The notes under the pieces: model-generated
The model's input: only the letters and a program-made list of their open reading frames with translations
Told to the model about the DNA's origin: nothing
The model's database searches: none
Shown: piece after piece, positions 6,354 through 11,818 of the stretch
Layout: each line of letters starts with the position of its first letter
Position numbering within the stretch: position 1 is the first letter of the stretch
Assembly: GCA_937901865.1 (NCBI GenBank)
Contig: CALDID010000086.1
Span: 1-20,255 of the forward strand
Direction: 5' to 3'
Length of the DNA: 20,255 nt
From: an uncultured Treponema sp.
GTDB lineage: Bacteria; Spirochaetota; Spirochaetia; Treponematales; Treponemataceae
Translations under genes and position numbers: made by a program

Positions 6354-7220
6354 ATGAGTGATATCGGTTTTTCTTTTTATGATAATCAAGATTTCCCCAT
6401 TGGCTTATTTTCTCAAAAGGCGTATCTTCCGCGTCTTCATCACCACATCGAATATGAGCTTTTTTGTCTCGACAAAGGAACGGCTGAACTTGTGGTAGAA
6501 AATGAGTCGAAAATACTTTTCGCAGGCGACAGTATTTTTTTGAACCCAGGCGAAGAGCATTTTATACGGACGGTGAAAGAGGATATTCCGTTTCACTATG
6601 AAGCGATTGTGTTTGATGATTCGATTTTAGGAAGCGACAAAGACCCGTGCAGAGTCTTTTTTAACAGTATACGAATAAATCGGTATTTGGAGCTGCCGAA
6701 ACTGCTGATTTCCAAGATGAAAAAAGTCGCTGAGATGCGAAAAGAAAAGCAACTCGGTAACGAGATTTTTATAAAAGCACTGCTTCTTGAAGTCATCGCA
6801 TACATTACGCAGACGAATCAATACAAGAGTGTTTCGACGATATTCACGCTCGAAAAATACAACATCGCCGCCGTAGATGCCGCTATTGCGTATATCAAAG
6901 AGCATTACAAGGAAAACATAACTGCAACTGATGTGATGAGCAACACGAATTATTCTCGAAGCCATTTTTCTCGGCTGTTCAGAAAGAGCGTCGGGCTGAA
7001 CATTGTTGAGTATATAAACAAATACCGTATAGAAAAAGCCTGTGTTGACTTAATCTATACGGATAAAAACATTACGCAAATCGCGCTCGATAACGGGTTT
7101 AACAACATTCAGTATTTTTCTCGCGTGTTTATGCAGTTTATGAATATGACTCCAAAACAGTATCAGAAAAACTCTTCCGATGTCGTTGTTCCCTCTTCAA
7201 TCCCCGACGGAATAATCTAA
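6354..7220 (+). CDS. AraC-family transcriptional regulator of the oligosaccharide locus
   Basis: This 288-residue regulator has an N-terminal cupin sensor (about 10-90, with the His-rich LPRLHHHIEYEL and the turn LNPGEEHF). A C-terminal double helix-turn-helix follows at about 175-275, with ITATDVMSNTNYSRSHFSRL, then NITQIALDNGFNNIQYFSRV and MTPKQYQ, the standard AraC finger pattern. It lies between the importer operon (divergent) and the GH8-GH43 operon (convergent). It most likely senses a xylan-derived sugar and activates one or both operons (inference from position). The ATG at 6354 gives the expected length. Its own promoter overlaps a 16-bp palindrome, which would permit autoregulation. 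Confidence 0.92.
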   Translation: MSDIGFSFYDNQDFPIGLFSQKAYLPRLHHHIEYELFCLDKGTAELVVENESKILFAGDSIFLNPGEEHFIRTVKEDIPFHYEAIVFDDSILGSDKDPCRVFFNSIRINRYLELPKLLISKMKKVAEMRKEKQLGNEIFIKALLLEVIAYITQTNQYKSVSTIFTLEKYNIAAVDAAIAYIKEHYKENITATDVMSNTNYSRSHFSRLFRKSVGLNIVEYINKYRIEKACVDLIYTDKNITQIALDNGFNNIQYFSRVFMQFMNMTPKQYQKNSSDVVVPSSIPDGII

Positions 7221-7233
7221 CAGGCGTAGCCTG
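7221..7233. repeat. Mini-hairpin between convergent genes
   Basis: CAGGC-gta-GCCTG immediately follows the regulator's stop codon, in the 31-base gap before the GH43 stop. Five base pairs with no long T-run make a weak terminator at best. It is of the same type as the hairpins at 30-42 and 1290-1304. Confidence 0.45.
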
Positions 7234-7251
7234 CTTTGTATAGCGCAAAAA

Positions 7252-8772
7252 TCAATCAAAGAAAATTGATTTCAGTTGTCCTGTGCCGCTGCCTGAGAAG
7301 GTGAGATAGAGCGGAGCTACTGCGTCAGGAAAAGCAATGTCGGCCGACCGCTCTTCCCAAAAGTTCGACGTGTCGCCGAGCTCTATCTTTCCCAAGACTT
7401 CGCCAGAATAGTTGTTTCGCACTTCAAAATGCCCGTGAAAATAACCGCGTGCCTTTACGCCGATTTTTTTCACGCCCTTGAAGTCGAAATACTTAAAGCC
7501 AATCGTCGTTTTGTCTTTGATGCCTGCAATATAAGACGTGTCAACTCCGTTTGTGCCGTCGTAGTGCGCAACGCCGAACGGTGAGCCGTCTTCGTTGTCA
7601 GCTCCCCCTTGCGTGATTTTCGGATATAAGTCGGTAACATACGCAATCGGTTCATCGGTGAAAATGTGGCACGCGATATATGCACCGTATTCGCCTTTTG
7701 CCTTGAGTGCGCCGCCGTTTAAGCCGCAAGACGTGATTTCCACTTGCTGTATCGAGCCGTCAGAAGCAATCTGGATTTTCTCTGCACAGCCTTGCCGAGA
7801 AAACCATGTATTGTTCGTGTGGCGATGATAGAAAATGTAGTAATCATCTCCGATTTTCTCAATGCCGCCGTGGTTGTTTGCTGCAGGAACGACAGGCACA
7901 TCTGCTTTTTTATAGCTGGAAATGCCGAGGTCGCAGTTGCTCACGATAACGCCGCCATAAGTGAAATTGCCCGTCGGCTTGTCGCTTGTCGCATAACAAA
8001 GCTCGTGGCACACTTCGGAGGAATAGACAAAATAGTATTTCGCTCCGATTTTGCGGATTGAAGAGGCTTCAAAGAATGCGTGATTCTTGTATTCCCCCCA
8101 TCTTTCTGTGCTGTCGAGCTTATATGGGCAATCAATCTCTTTTTTCATCGCTTCGGCTTTTTCTTTTGCTTCCCCGTTCGCGAGAGTATAATTACAGCCA
8201 GGCACGATAACGACAGGCTCTTCTTTTATCGTGAGCATATCGTTTTCAAGCGTCGTCGCCATAGCTCCAATTCGCTCTTTCATATTCTGACCGCAAAATG
8301 CCGTATACAAATACACGTTTTCGCCTTCAGTCAATACCGCAGGGTCGAATTGCGCCATATCGCCTTTTCGCTCGCCCAATCTCGTTCCGTCTTTGTAATG
8401 CACATAGCCGTAAAACTCGTATTTGCCCGCAGGAGTATCGCAGACCGCCACCGACACAATCGAGATTTTGTCATACACATAGTACAGATAATATCTGCCG
8501 TCCGCACCTTTGGTAACGTCGGGCGCATACAAAACCATTCTGCCGTCGTTTGCCTTGTCCTGTTCTTTGCGATAGATAACGCCCTCATATCGCCAATCGC
8601 TCAAATCATCAACAGGCGCGGAGTAACACACATAATCGCCAAGACAGAATACCGCTCCGTTTGCTCTGTCGTGCGAGCCGTACACATAGACGCGGTCGCC
8701 AAAAACGTGCGGCTCACCGTCTGGAATATATTCCCAAGAGGGAAGATACGGATTAAAAACCTGCTTTTTCAT
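7252..8772 (-). CDS. Glycoside hydrolase family 43 (beta-xylosidase / arabinofuranosidase)
   Basis: This 506-residue cytoplasmic enzyme (no signal peptide) is expected to trim xylo- or arabinoxylo-oligosaccharides. The GH43 five-bladed propeller has its three acids in view: Asp18 in YIPDGEPHVFGDRVYVYGSH (base), Asp143 in QFDPAVL (pKa modulator) and Glu235 in FFEASSIRK (acid). Residues from about 375 to the end form a jelly-roll-like extension ending FSGSGTGQLKSIFFD, resembling a CBM6-type accessory domain. A GTG at 8781 is in frame, but the ATG at 8772 is chosen because MKKQVFNPYLPSWEYIPDGE is the customary start. The gene overlaps the upstream GH8 gene by 20 bases, so translation is probably coupled. 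Xylosidase versus arabinofuranosidase activity cannot be settled from the sequence. Confidence 0.9.
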   Translation of the reverse strand: MKKQVFNPYLPSWEYIPDGEPHVFGDRVYVYGSHDRANGAVFCLGDYVCYSAPVDDLSDWRYEGVIYRKEQDKANDGRMVLYAPDVTKGADGRYYLYYVYDKISIVSVAVCDTPAGKYEFYGYVHYKDGTRLGERKGDMAQFDPAVLTEGENVYLYTAFCGQNMKERIGAMATTLENDMLTIKEEPVVIVPGCNYTLANGEAKEKAEAMKKEIDCPYKLDSTERWGEYKNHAFFEASSIRKIGAKYYFVYSSEVCHELCYATSDKPTGNFTYGGVIVSNCDLGISSYKKADVPVVPAANNHGGIEKIGDDYYIFYHRHTNNTWFSRQGCAEKIQIASDGSIQQVEITSCGLNGGALKAKGEYGAYIACHIFTDEPIAYVTDLYPKITQGGADNEDGSPFGVAHYDGTNGVDTSYIAGIKDKTTIGFKYFDFKGVKKIGVKARGYFHGHFEVRNNYSGEVLGKIELGDTSNFWEERSADIAFPDAVAPLYLTFSGSGTGQLKSIFFD

Positions 8773-9856
8773 ATTTACCACTCAATGCAAGAATTGCGAA
8801 AAAATAAAGACAGTTGTCGTAATACCTTCTTCTGCCCACTCTCATCGGCGTATTCCACAGTCGCTCTACTGCACGCTTTGCCGCTTGCTTTACCTCTTCG
8901 TCTGCCGTTTCGGGAATAGCTAAAGCCGCCTGCGCCACAGTTGCGATTAAGCCGATAGGGTGTCGAGAGAGCTTTTTTCTCGGCGTGCCGTCTACTAAAT
9001 AATCGTGCAAGTCTTCTGCCTTTTTGCCGTCGAAAAACTTGATTATGTTCGCTGCGATTTTAGAAAGTTCTGGAGTAAAGCCGCACCAAGAAGCGTCTAG
9101 CCCGATATTCGCCGCAACCCTATACGAGTCGCTGAAAAAGGTGCCGTGCTTGTCCACTGGAAGCGGCTCTCCGTCATCGGTCGCATATTCTGCAGCAAGC
9201 CCTGTTTTTTCGTGGCAGGCTTTTACTAAATATCTGCGGCTTTCTTTTGCACATTCCGCCCAAAATTCTCGGTCAGCTTCATCGGCACAATGCGCGAAAA
9301 GCTCATAGAAATGTGGCAGATGATACGACGGGTCTGTGAACGGACAGTTCGGGATAAAGCGAACGTGATGATTGTCAAACCACATCTTTTGCTCTCCGTG
9401 CAACGCTACTCGCAAAATAGAGCGCGCCTGTTCACTGTAGTTGAAAATCCCCTCGCCATCTCCCCATTTTGTTGCCGCCAAGAACAACGCTGCCGCAAAA
9501 TACTCCTCTCCGTCTGGGGCTGGACCTTCTGAATTCTTTGTGCCGTCAAGTTGGTTTGACCAACAGAAAAAGCCTGCATTTGCGCCGCTTTCAAGGTACA
9601 TATACGTTTTAGCCCACTTCCAAATTCTGTCGAAAACGTCTTTTCTGTTCATCTCGACAGCCATCATCATACCGTAAGACATACCTTCTGTGCGGGCATC
9701 GTCGTTTCCTGTGTCTTCCACATAGCCCATAGAGTCGGTGGTCTCAAAGTATAAGCGATGTGCGCTTCGTTGGTCAAAAATGGTGTTCCAACAGCTCATC
9801 ACTTTGTCTTCAATGTCAAATTGCGAATAACCGCATTCCTTAAATAGATTACGCAT
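8753..9856 (-). CDS. GH8 reducing-end xylose-releasing exo-oligoxylanase (Rex)
   Basis: This 367-residue cytoplasmic protein is close in wording to Bacillus halodurans Rex, an inverting GH8 enzyme that removes xylose from the reducing end of xylo-oligosaccharides. The catalytic acid is Glu57 in ARTEGMSYG. Asp115 is in GPAPDGEEYF, and the base is Asp254 in SYRVAANIGLDASW. These match Glu70, Asp128 and Asp263 of the Bacillus enzyme as I remember it. The protein begins 13 residues later than that homologue. An in-frame TAG four codons upstream rules out a longer version. No ribosome site precedes the ATG at 9856, and a consensus promoter ends 8 bases before it, so the mRNA is probably leaderless. 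With the overlapping GH43 gene it degrades oligomers brought in by the importer. Confidence 0.93.
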   Translation of the reverse strand: MRNLFKECGYSQFDIEDKVMSCWNTIFDQRSAHRLYFETTDSMGYVEDTGNDDARTEGMSYGMMMAVEMNRKDVFDRIWKWAKTYMYLESGANAGFFCWSNQLDGTKNSEGPAPDGEEYFAAALFLAATKWGDGEGIFNYSEQARSILRVALHGEQKMWFDNHHVRFIPNCPFTDPSYHLPHFYELFAHCADEADREFWAECAKESRRYLVKACHEKTGLAAEYATDDGEPLPVDKHGTFFSDSYRVAANIGLDASWCGFTPELSKIAANIIKFFDGKKAEDLHDYLVDGTPRKKLSRHPIGLIATVAQAALAIPETADEEVKQAAKRAVERLWNTPMRVGRRRYYDNCLYFFAILALSGKYEKAGF

Positions 9857-9864
9857 AGTTTTTG

Positions 9865-9893
9865 ACTATATAGCAGTTTTTAATCTCTGTCAA
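9865..9893 (-). promoter_or_regulatory. Promoter of the GH8-GH43 operon
   Basis: On the minus strand TTGACA (9888-9893), a 17-bp spacer and TATAGT (9865-9870) form a near-consensus sigma-70 promoter. The expected start of transcription is near 9858, which is 0-2 bases before the ATG at 9856. Confidence 0.8.
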
Positions 9894-9937
9894 ATTTTTT
9901 ATTTAATATCAAGAATTGTTGAAAGAGTAAATTTTTC

Positions 9938-10008
9938 AAGAGTTTGCGCCTAAAACTACCTAAGAATTTGCGCCTAAAACACCTAAGAGTTTATGTCTAA
10001 AAGTGTGC
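9938..10008. repeat. Three tandem 23-24 bp repeats upstream of the GH8 promoter
   Basis: The units start at 9938, 9962 and 9985. Each begins AAGA(G/A)TTT and carries a core like TTTGCGCCTAAAA, near-identical in the first two units and decayed in the third (TTTATGTCTAAAA). The core is an imperfect palindrome (GTTT...AAAC). The array sits 45-115 bases upstream of the GH8 -35 hexamer and could be an activator site. Its layout of about 13 conserved plus 10 variable bases matches the period of the unrelated array at 1376-1550. Confidence 0.7.
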
Positions 10009-10163
10009 GGAAATGAGCAAAAAGATATAAAAAATAAGATAAAAAAAGATAACAAAAAAATGAAGAGAAATTCATCTTTTTTATCGTTTTATGAAAGTTT
10101 ATTAAAGACTTTTTTAATTAAGTATGATACAATCTATTTGTATTCGATGTAGCAGGGGGAACT
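10009..10163 (+). other. A-tract-rich leader region of the thioredoxin operon
   Basis: This is the rest of the 307-base gap between divergent operons. Four runs of five to seven A are centred near 10021, 10031, 10044 and 10057, roughly helically phased at first, suggesting intrinsic curvature or an UP-like element. A small hairpin with arms atgaa and ttcat followed by T6 lies at 10060-10078. A possible -10, TACAAT (10128-10133), has no good -35. GGGGGA at about 10153-10158 is the ribosome site for the next gene. No coding sequence is seen. Confidence 0.35.
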
Positions 10164-10706
10164 ATGAAACAGTTTTTTATGAAAAGAATCAAAAAAACAT
10201 TTGTGTTATGTGCGATGCTTTTTCTTGCTTCGTGTGCATTTGCACAAAAGGCAGGGGACAAAATCTCTTTTACTTCGGTGGATATGAACGGAAACGCCGT
10301 AAGTAGCGAGCTGTTTGGCAAGAATAAGCTGACGATGGTTAATATTTGGGGAACTTTTTGCGGCCCGTGTATTCGCGAAATGCCAGACCTTGCAAAGCTC
10401 AACAGCGCAAACAAGGCGAACGGCGTTGAAGTGGTGGGCATTGTGATTGACCTTGTAGACCGTCGCGGAGTTGTGAGTGAAAGGACAAAGGCAGACGGAG
10501 AGGCGATTATTAAGCAGACGGGCGCGAACTATACGCATATTGTGCCGAATAATGAGATGCTATCTACCTTTTTGCGCAAAATACAGGCTGTGCCGTCTAC
10601 GATTTTTGTTGACGCAAATGGCAAAATGGTCGGTCAAATGTATCTGGGGTCAAGGAGCGAAAAAGAGTGGCAGAAAATCATCGATTCTCTTTTGAAGACA
10701 ATGTGA
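10164..10706 (+). CDS. Exported TlpA/ResA-like thiol-disulfide oxidoreductase
   Basis: This 180-residue thioredoxin-fold protein is anchored to, or released outside, the cytoplasmic membrane. The N-terminal signal is a basic start followed by a hydrophobic stretch, then LASC (Cys24), a possible lipobox, and AFAQ, a possible signal peptidase I site. The redox motif is IWGTFCGPC with Cys66 and Cys69, and the cis-proline loop is AVPSTIF (Pro144). The WGTFCGPC form suits TlpA/ResA-type reductases rather than cytoplasmic thioredoxin. A second ATG five codons in is possible, but GGGGGA directly upstream favours 10164. Its stop overlaps the next gene's start, and the third gene encodes a membrane ferredoxin protein, so electrons probably reach this protein from the membrane (inference). 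Confidence 0.9.
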   Translation: MKQFFMKRIKKTFVLCAMLFLASCAFAQKAGDKISFTSVDMNGNAVSSELFGKNKLTMVNIWGTFCGPCIREMPDLAKLNSANKANGVEVVGIVIDLVDRRGVVSERTKADGEAIIKQTGANYTHIVPNNEMLSTFLRKIQAVPSTIFVDANGKMVGQMYLGSRSEKEWQKIIDSLLKTM

Positions 10707-10852
10707 AAAAGGGGAGAATTACAAAGAAAAAATCTATTGCCGCGCTCATTCTCTCTTTGCTCTTTATTGCGCTGGGCGTGTGGCGGGGAGAGGCGATAGT
10801 GGTGATGGAAAAAGCGACAAGGATTTGTATGGAGTGTATCGGAATTGGCTAA
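10703..10852 (+). CDS. CD1871A-type small membrane protein with CxxC end
   Basis: This 49-residue protein starts at a GTG that overlaps the TlpA-like stop (GTGA at 10703-10706). It has a Lys/Arg-rich head (KKGRITKKK), one membrane helix (about 11-27, IAALILSLLFIALGVW), the conserved-looking RGE (28-30) and a C-terminal ICMECIGIG with Cys42 and Cys45. This pattern matches the CD1871A family of CxxC-motif peptides as I know it, which are found beside 4Fe-4S membrane proteins. The positive head puts the CxxC outside the cytoplasm, on the same side as the thioredoxin-like protein. A role as a small thiol relay between the ferredoxin protein and the thioredoxin is plausible but unproven. A longer reading from 10667 is rejected because it would lie inside the upstream gene. 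Confidence 0.8.
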   Translation: MKKGRITKKKSIAALILSLLFIALGVWRGEAIVVMEKATRICMECIGIG

Positions 10853-11684
10853 AAGCAACATAAACCGAGTGCGCCTTATCACGCAGGCTCTGTTTGCAGC
10901 TCTTACAAACGGGTATGCAAAAGGGGCGGCAACGGGAGAGATTTTCGAGGGAAAAAGCAAATATTTTTGCACGCCTGGAATGAACTGTTATTCTTGTCCT
11001 GCGGCGTTGTTTTCGTGTCCGATAGGCTCTTTGCAAGCGACGTTGAACGCGAGAGAATACCGAGTTTCGCTCTATGTTGCAGGCATACTCTTTCTGTTCG
11101 GCACGCTTTTGGGGCGGTTTGTGTGCGGCTTTTTGTGTCCGTTCGGTCTGGTGCAAGATGTGCTTTTCAAATTTCCGTTCGTCAAAAAAATCCGCTCACT
11201 TCCTGCCGAAAAGGCTTTGCGCTTTCTTCGCTTTGTCTTTTTGGGCGTGTTTGTCATTCTGTTGCCGATGTTCGTCGTCGATATAACGGGTTTGGGCGAG
11301 CCGTGGTTCTGCAAGTTCATTTGCCCTGTCGGCACGCTTGAAGGCGGCGTTCCGCTCGTGCTGCTCAATAGCGCAATGAGAGGGGCGGCAGGGTTCTTGT
11401 TCAAATGGAAGCTCTGTATTTTGCTCATCACGCTCTTTTCATCTCTCGTTATCTATCGTCCGTTTTGTCGCTATGTCTGCCCGCTCGGTGCGCTCTACGG
11501 GCTTTGCAACAAAATTTCGTTTTATCGCTTCACGATAGACAGCGAAACGTGTATACAATGCACCGTGTGTCAAAAGGCATGCAAACTCGATATTCCCGTG
11601 TGGCAAAGGCCTAACTCGGTTGACTGCATTCGCTGCGGAGAATGTCGCGCCGCTTGCCCCACAAAAAGCATAAAACTTTGTTAA
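10845..11684 (+). CDS. NapH/CcoG-like 4Fe-4S polytopic membrane protein
   Basis: This 279-residue inner-membrane iron-sulfur protein has an N-terminal Cys-rich segment (YFCTPGMNCYSCPAALFSCP, about 41-60). Several membrane helices follow, with the family's CxxxCP motifs FVCGFLCPFG, FCKFICPVG and FCRYVCPLG. At the C terminus are two ferredoxin clusters, CIQCTVCQKAC (Cys236, 239, 242, 246) and CIRCGECRAACP (Cys261, 264, 267, 271). The start is TTG at 10845, overlapping the previous stop by 8 bases, with GGAG at 10831-10834 as ribosome site. Such proteins pass electrons through the membrane. With the TlpA-like and CD1871A-like partners it should deliver reducing power to external thiols (inference). 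The final acceptor is unknown. Confidence 0.88.
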   Translation: MAKSNINRVRLITQALFAALTNGYAKGAATGEIFEGKSKYFCTPGMNCYSCPAALFSCPIGSLQATLNAREYRVSLYVAGILFLFGTLLGRFVCGFLCPFGLVQDVLFKFPFVKKIRSLPAEKALRFLRFVFLGVFVILLPMFVVDITGLGEPWFCKFICPVGTLEGGVPLVLLNSAMRGAAGFLFKWKLCILLITLFSSLVIYRPFCRYVCPLGALYGLCNKISFYRFTIDSETCIQCTVCQKACKLDIPVWQRPNSVDCIRCGECRAACPTKSIKLC

Positions 11685-11742
11685 ATACCGACAAATGTAA
11701 CGCCTCCAATCTAAGAAATCAAGATGACTGCGCTTGCAGAGA

Positions 11743-11771
11743 TTGAATTTGTGTAAGAGATGGGATATAGT
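11743..11771 (+). promoter_or_regulatory. Promoter of the RND / LolA-like / barrel operon
   Basis: TTGAAT (11743-11748), a 17-bp spacer and TATAGT (11766-11771) form a good sigma-70 promoter. The predicted start, near 11778, lies within the inverted repeat at 11772-11795. The ribosome site AAGGAGG is at 11807-11813, 5 bases before the ATG. No clear terminator was seen after the ferredoxin gene, in the 11685-11740 gap. Confidence 0.75.
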
Positions 11772-11795
11772 TACTATATGCTAACTCATATAGTA
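11772..11795. promoter_or_regulatory. Inverted-repeat operator at the transcription start
   Basis: TACTATATG and CATATAGTA are perfect 9-base arms around a 6-base centre. They directly follow the -10 and cover the predicted transcription start. The layout fits a dimeric repressor such as a TetR- or MarR-type protein (inference). No such regulator is encoded in this window. In RNA it could also form a short 5' hairpin. Confidence 0.65.
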
Positions 11796-11818
11796 GTTCT
11801 CTTCTCAAGGAGGCGAAA

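Noticed and set aside
7221..7233. Strong terminator between the AraC-type and GH43 genes
   Set aside because: The stem has only five pairs and no T-run on either strand.
8080..8919. 279-residue plus-strand reading frame
   Set aside because: It lies antisense across the GH43 and GH8 genes, which have clear catalytic motifs; its product looks like nothing known.
10667..10702. Longer N terminus for the CxxC membrane peptide
   Set aside because: It would lie inside the TlpA-like gene; the GTG at 10703, overlapping the stop, gives the expected size and charge pattern.
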